Part shown: one piece after another, positions 48,468 through 56,962 of the stretch | Layout of the letters: the number at the start of each line of letters is the position of its first letter | Numbering within the stretch: the first letter of the stretch is position 1 | Position numbers and translations under genes: made by a program | Notes under the pieces: model-generated | The model's input: the letters and a program-made list of their open reading frames with translations, nothing else | The model's database searches: none | Told to the model about the DNA's origin: nothing | NCBI RefSeq assembly: GCF_002803095.1 | Contig: NZ_PGLR01000008.1 | Coordinates: 62,001 to 126,000 of the forward strand | Direction: 5' to 3' | From: Pseudomonas sp. ZH-FAD | Lineage (GTDB): Bacteria; Pseudomonadota; Gammaproteobacteria; Pseudomonadales; Pseudomonadaceae | Length of the DNA stretch: 64,000 bases

Positions 48468-48553
48468 CAGGCGGCCAGGAACCTCCTGCGCAAATCACCG
48501 GTCTATGGCGTAACGCTCGCCATTGACCGGCGAATCCTGTGATCGAGGTGTCC

Positions 48554-49000
48554 ATGAAGTCTCTGCAACTGTTCTTTCTTTCCCTTGGCCTGAGCAGCGG
48601 CGGCTTCGCCTTTGCCGGCAGTACCGAAGCCGGTTTGGGTGGTGCCCTGGGCGGCGCAGTAGGCGCGATGGTTGGCCAGCAGGTCGGTGGCAACACCGGG
48701 GCTGCAGTCGGTGCGGGTCTCGGCGGCGCAGCCGGTAGCATGGTCGGTGCAGACCGTCGCAGCCGTACCGAAGCCGCCATTGGCGGCGCGCTGGGCGCAG
48801 CCGGCGGCAACGTCGTCGGTCAGCAGGTTGGTGGCAACACTGGCGGCGTGGTCGGTGCGGCAGTCGGTGGCGGCGCAGGTGGTGCACTGGGCAACTACAT
48901 GGGCAATGCCAGCTATGACGATGACCGTCGCGGCAAGCATCACCGCCACTACCATGGCAAGAAACACAAGAAGCACCACAAACACTGGCGCCGTCACTGA
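48554..49000 (+). CDS. Exported glycine-zipper protein with His/Lys-rich tail
   Basis: A 148-residue protein with a signal peptide (MKSLQLFFLSLGLSSGGFAFA). Two Gly/Ala/Val-rich blocks follow, built from repeats such as GGALGGAVGAMVGQQVGGNTG, which look like tandem glycine zippers able to insert in or associate with the outer membrane. The last 20 residues are almost all His, Lys and Arg (HHRHYHGKKHKKHHKHWRRH) and might bind metal or anionic lipids. GAGG precedes the ATG. The stop overlaps the convergent downstream gene by 7 bases. The specific function is unknown. Confidence 0.85.
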   Translation: MKSLQLFFLSLGLSSGGFAFAGSTEAGLGGALGGAVGAMVGQQVGGNTGAAVGAGLGGAAGSMVGADRRSRTEAAIGGALGAAGGNVVGQQVGGNTGGVVGAAVGGGAGGALGNYMGNASYDDDRRGKHHRHYHGKKHKKHHKHWRRH

Positions 49001-49761
49001 CGGATGCTGAGCACCCAGGGTTCATGACGACGACCGAAGGCCACTTCGACCTGCGCCTTGAACCCTGTTTGGTCATAGCTACGCTCCCATCCACGCGCCA
49101 GCTCGCGATAGGCATGGGGAACACTCAGGCGATCATTTTCCAGGCGAATGGTCGCGCCATAACCGGCCTCGGCACCATGGCGATAAGGCTCGATACTCCC
49201 GGCCAGTAATACCTGGCGCTGCCGATCCGGCCAGCGCTGGCGCAGTACCTGCGCATCCACGCCCGCATCCACCAGCATCAGACGGCTGGCCTGCTGCTCG
49301 ACGAAGTGCAGGCGACGCTGGCGATCATCACGTTCCTGCCGCAACACCTCACTCTCGGGCTTGGCATTCGATTCGGCTTCAGCAGCGGCCAGTGCCTGGC
49401 GAGCCTGTTCGACCTGATGTCGGTACAACGGCCCATCCAGTTCCAGCACCAACCAGACTTCGCGTGCTGTCTGCCTGTTCAAGGCTCGTTCATCCGTGGC
49501 AGAGAACCCCAGCTCGCGCAGCTTGGCCTTATCCAGCCAGGGCAACTGCCAGCCATCACCGGGACGCTGCCAGCTCAGTTGCAGACGAAGTACGCCATCG
49601 TCCTCATCGCGCAACCAGCCACCGTAGACGCGCTGTAGCTCGCGCTCGCTGAACAGCAGCTGCGCCTCGGGCGCGCCGCTGCGGTTGTACCAGACGCCGC
49701 CCAGTGCCACTGCGTTGCTCAGCAGCACCACGCCGAGCCCCAGCCACGCTGACCGCTTCAT
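48994..49761 (-). CDS. DUF4824-like single-anchor envelope protein
   Basis: A 255-residue protein with one N-terminal hydrophobic segment (LGLGVVLLSNAVALGGVWY) and a mostly soluble, probably periplasmic, region containing a predicted coiled coil rich in Glu, Gln, Ala and Arg (about 113-150). The resemblance to the DUF4824 family is from memory and not checked. Its start overlaps the stop of the DUF2157-like gene, and such pairs are common in proteobacteria. Function is unknown. Confidence 0.72.
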   Translation of the reverse strand: MKRSAWLGLGVVLLSNAVALGGVWYNRSGAPEAQLLFSERELQRVYGGWLRDEDDGVLRLQLSWQRPGDGWQLPWLDKAKLRELGFSATDERALNRQTAREVWLVLELDGPLYRHQVEQARQALAAAEAESNAKPESEVLRQERDDRQRRLHFVEQQASRLMLVDAGVDAQVLRQRWPDRQRQVLLAGSIEPYRHGAEAGYGATIRLENDRLSVPHAYRELARGWERSYDQTGFKAQVEVAFGRRHEPWVLSIRQ

Positions 49762-50810
49762 TGCACACCGCCCGGCGCGCTACGCCGCCAGCGTTGCAGC
49801 ATCACCAGCAGCAGCACGGCGATCAGCCCGAGCAGGAGGAAGAACAGGTAGCGCGGCAGCAACTGCCACCACCAGTCGAACAGCTTGGCGAAGAGCATGA
49901 TCAACGCGAAGACCAGACCATCGCCCCAGCCGCGGCGAATGCCAAGCCATATCGTCAACCCGGCGAGGACGAAGCCGAGCGTCTGGTAGAAGGCCTCGAT
50001 CCAGCCGGTCGGCCAAGCGAGGTAGCTGCCGCCGCCCCAGTAGGAGAGCACCAGCACCGGGCCGAGGAGGTAGAGCAACCCAACCACTCGGTAGCAGGCG
50101 GCGAACCCCGCATAGCGCCGCTGATCGAGCCATTGCGGGACGAGCAGCAGCGCCGCCAGCGGTATGAACAACTCCGGCCGCTCGCCCAGCGTCCACCAGT
50201 GCCAGCCGGCCCAATCACCCAGGCGAGCCGCGACGAACAGGCCGAAGCAGAGCAACGCCACCACCAGCAACAGCCGCTGGCGGCACTGGTAGGCCAATAG
50301 CAGCGCCAACGTTCCCCAGGGCAAAAGGGCCTTGTCCGACGGGGTGATATTGAATATCTGCCCGAGCATCGACAGGTTCAGAACGAAGCAGACGAACGCC
50401 AGCACCGCGGCCAGCTTGGCGTAATAGCCAGAGGTGTCGCGGGCCTGCAGCCAGAAGCACAGCAGCAGGCTGCCCAGGCTGCTGCCGAGGAGGATGGCGA
50501 CCTGAGCGGCAGCATCGAACAGCCCCCAGAACTGGTAGAACAGGAAAAACAGTCCGGCCGCCAGCGCCAGCGCACCGAGCAGCGAGGCCAGGCGCATGCC
50601 CAGCGATAGCTGGCGCGCGCGGGCATCGGCGTCGATGTCCAGAGTCTGCCGGTAATGCGTCAGCAACTGCCGATGATGGGCGGCGACCGCCTGTTCCTGA
50701 GCTTCGCTCAGTTGCAGCACCTGCTCGCGGCGCAGCTCATCCAGCTCCTCACGGAAGGCGGTGATGCGGGCGGCGCGCTGCTGCGCCTGCTCACGCTCAA
50801 GATCGGACAT
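49758..50810 (-). CDS. DUF2157-like multispan membrane protein
   Basis: A 350-residue inner-membrane protein. A charged, helical N-terminal region (residues 1-65, many Glu, Arg and Gln) precedes about ten hydrophobic segments (for example LLGALALAAGLFFLFYQFW and YLFFLLLGLIAVLLLVML), the arrangement typical of DUF2157 proteins. GGGAG lies 5 bases before the ATG at 50810; an in-frame ATG 22 codons further up lacks a site. It is coupled to the DUF4824-like gene by a 4-base overlap. No function is known. Confidence 0.78.
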   Translation of the reverse strand: MSDLEREQAQQRAARITAFREELDELRREQVLQLSEAQEQAVAAHHRQLLTHYRQTLDIDADARARQLSLGMRLASLLGALALAAGLFFLFYQFWGLFDAAAQVAILLGSSLGSLLLCFWLQARDTSGYYAKLAAVLAFVCFVLNLSMLGQIFNITPSDKALLPWGTLALLLAYQCRQRLLLVVALLCFGLFVAARLGDWAGWHWWTLGERPELFIPLAALLLVPQWLDQRRYAGFAACYRVVGLLYLLGPVLVLSYWGGGSYLAWPTGWIEAFYQTLGFVLAGLTIWLGIRRGWGDGLVFALIMLFAKLFDWWWQLLPRYLFFLLLGLIAVLLLVMLQRWRRSAPGGVQ

Positions 50811-50888
50811 GGGCACTCCCTGGCGGATAATTGCCCACAGCCTAGCAGGCCGAGCCAGAAGGTGCGCACAGCGCACCCGGCGCGAGTT

Positions 50889-51323
50889 TCAATCCACCCG
50901 CAATGCCGCCATCGCTGCACGCAAGGTCTCGGGGATCGCTACGGGGCGGTTGCTCGCACGATCTACGAACACGTGGACGAAACGCCCAGCGGCGCAGGCC
51001 TGCTCTTCGCCCACCTTGAAGATTGCCAGCTCGTACTGCACCGAACTGTTGCCCAGCTTGCCGACGCGCAGCCCGACCTCGATGGCATCGGGGAAGGCGA
51101 TGGAGGCGAAGTAGTCGCAGCTTGAGCTGACCACGAAGCCGACCACCTCGCCGCCATGGATATCCAGACCACCCTCGGCGATCAGGTAGGCATTCACCGC
51201 GCTGTCGAAGTAGCTGTAGTAGGTCACGTTGTTGACGTGGCCGTAGATGTCGTTGTCGTGCCAGCGCGTGGTGATCGGCTGGAAGTGACGGTAGTCGCCA
51301 CGCAGGTGTTGGGGTTGGCTCAT
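50889..51323 (-). CDS. Acyl-CoA thioesterase, 4-hydroxybenzoyl-CoA (hotdog) type
   Basis: A 144-residue hotdog-fold thioesterase. The diagnostic TRWHDNDIYGHVNNVTYYSYF segment near residue 20 contains the catalytic aspartate in D-x-x-GHVNN. AAGGA sits 6 bases before the ATG at 51323. It lies downstream of a group of beta-oxidation-type genes on the same strand but across a palindromic repeat. It probably releases CoA from short or medium acyl chains; the true substrate is unknown. Confidence 0.92.
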   Translation of the reverse strand: MSQPQHLRGDYRHFQPITTRWHDNDIYGHVNNVTYYSYFDSAVNAYLIAEGGLDIHGGEVVGFVVSSSCDYFASIAFPDAIEVGLRVGKLGNSSVQYELAIFKVGEEQACAAGRFVHVFVDRASNRPVAIPETLRAAMAALRVD

Positions 51324-51343
51324 CGATGATCCTTGGTTTGGAA

Positions 51344-51402
51344 TCGCGGCTAAAACCCCTCTCACAAAGCTTGCGGATCTGTGGGAGGGGCTTTAGCCGC
51401 GA
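51344..51402. repeat. Intergenic palindrome (TCGCGGCTAAA family)
   Basis: A 23-base left arm (51344-51366) and right arm (51380-51402) match at 21 of 23 positions as inverted copies around a 13-base spacer. It starts TCGCGGCTAAAACCCC and ends GGGGCTTTAGCCGCGA. This is the cleanest copy of the unit seen at 3693-3773 and 6540-6675, and it directly follows the alcohol dehydrogenase stop. Confidence 0.88.
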
Positions 51403-51408
51403 CCTGAA

Positions 51409-52572
51409 TCAGTAAGCAGCCTGATAAATGGCCAGCGCCTGCTGCTCGTTCATCTCGCGCGGATTGTTCACCAGCAGACGCTGCTGCAGCATGGCGTCCG
51501 CCGCCAGAGTGGGCAACATGGCCTCGCTCACTCCGGCGTCGCGCAACCGCGTCGGCAGGCCGCTGCGCAGACTGAAAGCTGCCAGCGCCTCGATCAACTG
51601 CTCGGTCTGCGCCGTCGCACTGCCGGCCCGCAACTGCTCGCCCAGTACCAGCGGCGCCAACTCGGCATACAGCGGCGCAGCCACCGGCGCATTGAAGGCC
51701 AGCACCTGTGGCAGCACCAGGGCGTTGGACAGCCCGTGAGGGATGTGGAAATGCCCGCCCAGGGGATAGGCCAGGGCATGCACCGCCGCCACCGGCGCGT
51801 TGGCGAAGGCCTGCCCGGCCAGGCAGGCGCCGAGCAGCATGGCCTGGCGCGCCTCGCGGTTGCTGCCGTTGCGCACTACCTCATCGAGATTGGCTGCCAG
51901 CAGACGCAGCGCTTCGCGAGCCAACAGGTCGGAAAGCGGGTTCTTCTTCAGCGCGCTGGTGTAGGCCTCGATGGCATGCACCATGGCGTCGACGCCGGTG
52001 GCCGCGGTGACCGCCGCTGGCAGGCCGAGGGTCAGGTCGGCATCGAGCAAAGCCAGATCCGGCAGCAGCAGCGGCGAAACCACGCCCATCTTGGTGGTCT
52101 CGCCGGTGGTGACGATGGCGATCGGCGTCACCTCCGAGCCGGTGCCGGCGGTGGTCGGCACCTGGATCAGCGGCAGGCGCCGGCCGCGGGCATTGCCCAC
52201 GCCGTAGATCTCGCTCAGCACCTGACCGCAGTCGGAATGCGCCAACAAGGCCACCAGCTTGGCCACGTCCATCGAGCTGCCGCCGCCAAAACCGACCACC
52301 AGCTCCGCCTGCAACTCACGGGCCTGGGCCACGGCGGCCAGCACCACGGCCTCGGGCGGGTCGGCCAACACCTGGTCGAACACCTGCACGCTCATGCCGG
52401 CGCGGGTGAAGCCCGGCAGCAAGGGCTCCAGCAGGCCCAGGCGGGTGATGCCGGGATCGGTGACGATCAGCACGCGCTGTGCGCCGCGCTCGCGGCACAG
52501 TTCGGCCAGACGCAGGCTGGCGCCGGATTCGCAGAGGATCTGCGCGGTGGTGGCGAAGCTGAAGGGATGCAT
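51409..52572 (-). CDS. Iron-containing alcohol dehydrogenase
   Basis: A 387-residue group-III (iron-type) NAD(P)-dependent alcohol dehydrogenase. GGGSSMDVAK is the cofactor-binding region, PTTAGTGSEVTPIA is the family signature, and the metal histidines appear in HALAYPLGGHFHIPHG. GAGGAG lies 6 bases before the ATG at 52572; the frame is open further up, but through a palindromic repeat. It is 129 bases after the acyl-CoA dehydrogenase, so it may help process alcohols feeding that pathway. Confidence 0.93.
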   Translation of the reverse strand: MHPFSFATTAQILCESGASLRLAELCRERGAQRVLIVTDPGITRLGLLEPLLPGFTRAGMSVQVFDQVLADPPEAVVLAAVAQARELQAELVVGFGGGSSMDVAKLVALLAHSDCGQVLSEIYGVGNARGRRLPLIQVPTTAGTGSEVTPIAIVTTGETTKMGVVSPLLLPDLALLDADLTLGLPAAVTAATGVDAMVHAIEAYTSALKKNPLSDLLAREALRLLAANLDEVVRNGSNREARQAMLLGACLAGQAFANAPVAAVHALAYPLGGHFHIPHGLSNALVLPQVLAFNAPVAAPLYAELAPLVLGEQLRAGSATAQTEQLIEALAAFSLRSGLPTRLRDAGVSEAMLPTLAADAMLQQRLLVNNPREMNEQQALAIYQAAY

Positions 52573-52589
52573 GGGGTGCTCCTCTTGTT

Positions 52590-52690
52590 GTAGCCCGGAT
52601 GAAATCCGGGGGTCGGTCGTACAAATGTCCCCGGATTGCATCCGGGCTACGCCGCTGCACGTCTCACGTGTAGGGTGCGCCGTGCGCACC
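52590..52690. repeat. Two adjacent intergenic palindromes
   Basis: GTAGCCCGGAT (52590-52600) and ATCCGGGCTAC (52640-52650) are exact inverted arms with further CCGGGG/CCCCGG pairing inside. A second short unit beginning GTAGGGTGCGC (52671) forms a GGTGCGC/GCGCACC hairpin. Both lie between the alcohol dehydrogenase and the acyl-CoA dehydrogenase. Confidence 0.8.
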
Positions 52691-52701
52691 AATAACCCGC
52701 G

Positions 52702-54492
52702 CTAGAACGCGAAGCTCTCCTCGTCCATGGCCATCAGACAATCCGCACCGCCCAGCAAGGCTTCGCGGTGCGCGCTGGCGCGCGGCAGCACGCGGCGCAG
52801 GTAGAACTCGGCGCTGTGCAGCTTGGCCTGATAGAACGCCGCCTCGCCGCTGCCCGCTTCCAGCGCATCCTGCGCCCGCGCCGCGGCCTGCAGCCAGAAA
52901 CCGGCGAGCAGCACATAGGCCGAGTACTGGAGAAAATCCACCGAAGTGGCGCCGATCTCCTGCGGGTCGCGCTGACAGGCGGCAATCACTTCTGTGCTTA
53001 GCTCGCGCCATTCGCCCAGGCGGGCCTGCACCACACTGGCCATCTGAGCCAGGGCTGGTCGATCCGCCTCGGCATCGCACAGCTGGCTGAACTCGGCCTG
53101 CAGTGCGGACAACTCCGCACCACCGTCGCCCAGCAATTTACGGCGGATATAGTCCAGCGCCTGGATGCCGTTGGTGCCTTCATAAAGCTGGGTGATGCGA
53201 CTGTCGCGCATCAGTTGTTCCATGCCCCACTCGCGGATGAAGCCATGCCCGCCATAGACCTGCACGCCATGGCTGGCCACTTCCTGGCCCATGTCGGTGA
53301 AGAACGCCTTGACGATAGGGATCAGCAGCGCCGCGCGCTTGCCGGCCGCCTTGCGTGCCTCGGCCGACTCGGCGCCATGCTCCAGGTCGAGCTGGCGCGC
53401 GGTGTAGGCGGCGAGCATGCGGCTGCCCTCGACCAGGGTCTTCTGCGTCAGCAGCATGCGCCGCACATCGGGGTGAACGATGATCGGATCGGCAGCCTTG
53501 TCCGGCGCCTGCGCACCCGCCAGGCCACGCGACTGCAGGCGCTCACGGGCATAACGCAGCGCGCCCTGGAAGGCCGCCTCGCCTATCCCCAAGCCCTGCA
53601 AGCCAACCTGAAAGCGCGCGTCATTCATCATGGTAAACATGCAGGCCAGGCCCTGGTTGGCCTCGCCCACCAGCCAACCGGTGGCGCCGTCGAAGTTCAT
53701 CACGCAGGTGGAGGCACCCTTGATGCCCATCTTGTGCTCGATAGCGCCACACGACAGCGTGTTGCGTTCACCCGGTGTGCCGTCGGCGGCAGCGATAAAT
53801 TTCGGCACCAGCAGCAGCGAAATGCCCTTCACGCCAGCAGGCGCATCCGGCAGGCGCGCCAGCACCAGATGGATGATGTTTTCGGAGATGTCCTGTTCGC
53901 CGCCGCTGATAAAGATCTTGCTGCCACTGACCTTGTAGCTGCCATCGGCCTGCGGCTCGGCGCGGGTGCGCAGCAGGGCCAGGTCGGTACCGGCCTGCGG
54001 CTCGGTGAGGCACATGGTGCCGGTCCACTGGCCGCTGACCAGCTTGCCCAGGTACTGCTGCTTCAGCGTTTCGCTACCGTGCTTGTGCAGCGCCAGCACG
54101 GCGCCCTCGGTCAGCCCGGAGTAGACGCGGAAGGACAGCGAGGCACCCATCAGCATTTCGTGGAAGGCGAAGGCCACCAGCTGCGGGAAGCCCTGGCCGC
54201 CGTACTCCACCGGGCCGGTCATGCTCGCCCAGCCGTTGTCCACGTACTGCCGGTAGGCCTCGGCAAAGCCCCTGGGCGTGCTGACCTGGCCATTCTGCAG
54301 GCGGCAGCCCTCTTCGTCGCTGTTGCGATTGAGCGGCGCGACCTCGCCTGCGGCGAAGGCCGCAGCCTCCTCCAGCACACCGTCGATCAGCTCGCGATCC
54401 AGGCCGTTACCCTGGCGCTCGCAGTGGCCGGCAGCGTCGAACAACTCGTGCAGCACGAAGCGCATATCGCGCAATGGCGCCTGATAGCTCAT
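52702..54492 (-). CDS. Acyl-CoA dehydrogenase
   Basis: A 596-residue FAD-dependent enzyme that forms the first double bond in beta-oxidation. FAD/acyl-CoA blocks are present (MCLTEPQAGTDLALLRT, GSKIFISGGEQD), with the catalytic-base region QLYEGTNGIQALD. The extended C-terminus beyond about residue 460 is typical of the large subclass found next to 3-hydroxyacyl-CoA dehydrogenases. It overlaps the stop of the upstream 54489-55730 gene by 4 bases. Chain-length preference is not visible. Confidence 0.94.
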   Translation of the reverse strand: MSYQAPLRDMRFVLHELFDAAGHCERQGNGLDRELIDGVLEEAAAFAAGEVAPLNRNSDEEGCRLQNGQVSTPRGFAEAYRQYVDNGWASMTGPVEYGGQGFPQLVAFAFHEMLMGASLSFRVYSGLTEGAVLALHKHGSETLKQQYLGKLVSGQWTGTMCLTEPQAGTDLALLRTRAEPQADGSYKVSGSKIFISGGEQDISENIIHLVLARLPDAPAGVKGISLLLVPKFIAAADGTPGERNTLSCGAIEHKMGIKGASTCVMNFDGATGWLVGEANQGLACMFTMMNDARFQVGLQGLGIGEAAFQGALRYARERLQSRGLAGAQAPDKAADPIIVHPDVRRMLLTQKTLVEGSRMLAAYTARQLDLEHGAESAEARKAAGKRAALLIPIVKAFFTDMGQEVASHGVQVYGGHGFIREWGMEQLMRDSRITQLYEGTNGIQALDYIRRKLLGDGGAELSALQAEFSQLCDAEADRPALAQMASVVQARLGEWRELSTEVIAACQRDPQEIGATSVDFLQYSAYVLLAGFWLQAAARAQDALEAGSGEAAFYQAKLHSAEFYLRRVLPRASAHREALLGGADCLMAMDEESFAF

Positions 54493-55730
54493 ACTCGGCC
54501 CTCCTGTACGTCGGAAAATTGCTTGCCGGCCGAGGCCAGGCGTTCGATCAGCGCCGCCGGCTGCCAGTGCGCGCCGAAGCGCTCGGTCAGTTGCAGCAGG
54601 CGTTGACGGATGGCAGCGACACCTTCGCCGTCGGCCCAGCTCATCGGGCCACCACGCTCGGCGGGAAAACCGTAGCCGTTCAGATACACCAGATCGATGT
54701 CGCGGCTGTTGGCGGCAATGTTCTCTTCGAGAATCTTCGCCCCCTCGTTGACCAGCGCTAGCAGGCAGCGCTCGAGAATCTCCTCGTTGCCGATATCGCG
54801 GCGAGTGAAGCCCAGGCGCTCCGATTGCATCTGCACCAGCCCATCGACGACCGGATCATGCTCGGCCTGGCGGCTGCCGGGCGCATAGCGGTAATAGCCC
54901 TGGCCGCTCTTCTGGCCAAAGCGACCCAACTCGCACAGACGGTTGTCCACCTGCACCGCCGGATCATCCTGGCCCTGGCCGGCCAGCTCGCGGGCGCGCC
55001 ATTCGAGATCGATGCCGACCACGTCGTACATGCGAAACGGCCCCATGGCGAAACCGAAGCCCTGCAGCGCCGCATCCACCTGGTGCGGCCAGGCGCCCTC
55101 GAGCAGCAGCATGCGCGCCTCGCGCACGTAGGTATGCAGCATGCGGTTGCCGATAAAGCCGTGGCAGTTGCCGGCCACCACCGCCACCTTGCCCATGCAC
55201 TCGCCCAGCTCCTGAGCGGCCTGCAGCACGGCAGGCGCAGTCCTGGCGCCGCGGACGATCTCCAGCAGTTTCATGATGTGCGCCGGGCTGAAGAAGTGCA
55301 GGCCCAGCACCGACTCTGGTCGCGTGGTGACTGCAGCTATAGCGTCGACATCCAGCGCCGAGGTGTTGCTGGCGAGGATGGCGCCCGGCTTCAGCACCGC
55401 GTCCAGCTCACGGAAGATGCTTTGTTTGAGCTCGAGATTCTCGTACACCGCCTCGATCACCAGATCAGCGTCGGCCAGCGCCGCGTAGCCGTCCACCGCC
55501 TCGACCCGCGCCCGCCGCGCTGCGGCCTCGGCCGCATCGATACGGCCCTTGGCGACATTGTGCGCCCAGGTGTCCTCGGCCATCGCCAGGCCCTGCTCGA
55601 CCATCTGCGGGTTGTTGTCCAACCACAGCACCTGCAAGCCGGCATTGGCCAGGCTGATGACGATGCCGCGGCCCATGGTGCCGGCGCCGATCACGGCGGC
55701 GCAGCGAAGCGGCGAGACGACTTTGTTCAT
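54489..55730 (-). CDS. 3-hydroxyacyl-CoA dehydrogenase
   Basis: A 413-residue NAD-dependent enzyme that oxidises 3-hydroxyacyl-CoA. The Rossmann motif GAGTMGRGI is near residue 16, and the catalytic histidine is in LHFFSPAHIMKLLEIV. Two C-terminal 3HCDH-like domains follow, the second ending NGYGFPAERGGPMSWAD. No enoyl-CoA hydratase part is present, unlike FadB. GAGGAA lies just upstream of the ATG. It heads the run with the acyl-CoA dehydrogenase and alcohol dehydrogenase, divergent from a LysR gene. Confidence 0.94.
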   Translation of the reverse strand: MNKVVSPLRCAAVIGAGTMGRGIVISLANAGLQVLWLDNNPQMVEQGLAMAEDTWAHNVAKGRIDAAEAAARRARVEAVDGYAALADADLVIEAVYENLELKQSIFRELDAVLKPGAILASNTSALDVDAIAAVTTRPESVLGLHFFSPAHIMKLLEIVRGARTAPAVLQAAQELGECMGKVAVVAGNCHGFIGNRMLHTYVREARMLLLEGAWPHQVDAALQGFGFAMGPFRMYDVVGIDLEWRARELAGQGQDDPAVQVDNRLCELGRFGQKSGQGYYRYAPGSRQAEHDPVVDGLVQMQSERLGFTRRDIGNEEILERCLLALVNEGAKILEENIAANSRDIDLVYLNGYGFPAERGGPMSWADGEGVAAIRQRLLQLTERFGAHWQPAALIERLASAGKQFSDVQEGRV

Positions 55731-55758
55731 TGTTATTCCTCTCGTGCACGAACAGGCT

Positions 55759-55898
55759 GGGCACCCTTAAAAACTACCTGCGTTGTCATCGCTGCGTTAA
55801 AAACAGGCTCAGAATGCTCATTTACAGCACGTAAACTGCGCTTCTTCGCCTGTTTTCGCCTTGCGCTGACTGCCTCGCCTACGTTTTTAAAGGCACCC
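55759..55898. repeat. MITE-like imperfect palindrome upstream of a LysR gene
   Basis: The 140-base block starts GGGCACCCTTAAAAAC and ends GTTTTTAAAGGCACCC, so its termini are inverted. Inside are AAAACAGGC and GCCTGTTTT as a second inverted pair and a GCTCATTTACAGCACGTAAA core. It resembles a dispersed Pseudomonas repeat I recall. It occupies most of the divergent promoter region between the hydroxyacyl-CoA dehydrogenase and the LysR gene. Confidence 0.65.
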
Positions 55899-55971
55899 AG
55901 AAGCTTGGGTCACGATAAGCAAGCCGCTACTATTTTTGAAATTTAGTCTTGTGATACGACGTATTCAGTAG

Positions 55972-56874
55972 ATGAATTTCAGCAACTTCGACCTCAACCT
56001 GCTACGCGTACTGGACGCCCTGCTGCGCGAGCAGAACGTTTCGCGCGCTGCCGAACACCTGGCGCTGAGCCAACCGGCGGTGAGCAATGCGCTCAATCGC
56101 CTGCGCGTGCTGCTCGACGACCCGCTGCTGGTGCGCGTCGGTCGGCGCATGCAGCCAACGCCGCGGGCAATGGCACTGGAGGCGCCGATCCGCAGCGCGC
56201 TGCGTCAGCTGGAGCAGAGCCTGAGCGCCGGCGAAGCCTTCGAGCCGGGCGAAAGCCGCCAGCGCTTTCGCATCGCCGTCACCGATTACGTCGAGCTGGT
56301 GTGCATGCCGCGCCTGCTCGACCGCCTCAGCCACAAGGCACCGGGCATCGGCATCGATATTCGCCACCTCAGCCCCAGCCTGCCGATGGAGGCGCTGGAC
56401 AAGGGCGAGCTGGACCTGGTGCTGGGCCGTTTCGACGAGATGCCGGCGCGTTTCGCCCGCCGCCACTGGATGAGCGAGACACTCAAACTGGCGGTGCACC
56501 GCGAGCACCCTCTGCTGCGTCAGGGCAATCTGGATCTGGAGACCTTCCTACGCCTGCGTCACCTCTGGGTACACGGCGGACAGACCCGCGGCATGGTCGA
56601 TCAATGGCTGGGCGAACAGGGCCTGTCGCGGCAGATCCTCTACACCACGCCGAACTACCTGCAGGCCGCGCATATCGTCGCCGGCAGCGAGCTGGCGGCG
56701 GTGCTGCCCACCGCCCTGGCCCGGCATTTCGCCACGCTGCTGCCGCTGCAGCTGTTCGACCTCCCCTTCACCCTCGGGCCCTTCCACCTCGAAGTGGTCA
56801 GCCTGGCGCAGCGCCAGCGCGATGCCGCGCTGCAATGGTTGATCGAGGAGATCGTCGCAGTGGCCAATCCGTAG
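55972..56874 (+). CDS. LysR-family transcriptional regulator
   Basis: A 300-residue LysR regulator whose opening FDLNLLRVLDALLREQNVSR and the helix-turn-helix AAEHLALSQPAVSNALNRLR resemble the NodD/LeuO-type branch. The C-terminal effector domain follows (RFRIAVTDYVELVC). It is divergent from the 3-hydroxyacyl-CoA dehydrogenase and probably regulates that group; the ligand is unknown. Its TAG stop (56872-56874) falls inside a GTAGGGTG repeat motif. Confidence 0.92.
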   Translation: MNFSNFDLNLLRVLDALLREQNVSRAAEHLALSQPAVSNALNRLRVLLDDPLLVRVGRRMQPTPRAMALEAPIRSALRQLEQSLSAGEAFEPGESRQRFRIAVTDYVELVCMPRLLDRLSHKAPGIGIDIRHLSPSLPMEALDKGELDLVLGRFDEMPARFARRHWMSETLKLAVHREHPLLRQGNLDLETFLRLRHLWVHGGQTRGMVDQWLGEQGLSRQILYTTPNYLQAAHIVAGSELAAVLPTALARHFATLLPLQLFDLPFTLGPFHLEVVSLAQRQRDAALQWLIEEIVAVANP

Positions 56875-56962
56875 GGTGTCGCGGAGCCGCCACAGGCGGT
56901 GCGCACCAGCCATTCTTCAATCTGCGGGTGGTGCAATGTCGGTGCGCACAGCACAGCCTACC
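56871..56962. repeat. GTAGGGTG palindromic repeat holding two stop codons
   Basis: It starts GTAGGGTGTCGCGG and ends GTGCGCACAGCACAGCCTACC, with GGTGCGCACC inside. The TAG at its left edge ends the LysR gene and the complementary TAG (56958-56960) at its right edge ends the convergent transporter gene. The whole intergenic gap is thus one repeat unit. Confidence 0.75.

Noticed and set aside
40000..49000. A possible genomic island or horizontally acquired block right of fabY
   Set aside because: Base composition, codon style and gene types match the rest of the window, and I see no integrase, tRNA or direct repeats; a simple rearrangement explains the new neighbourhood.
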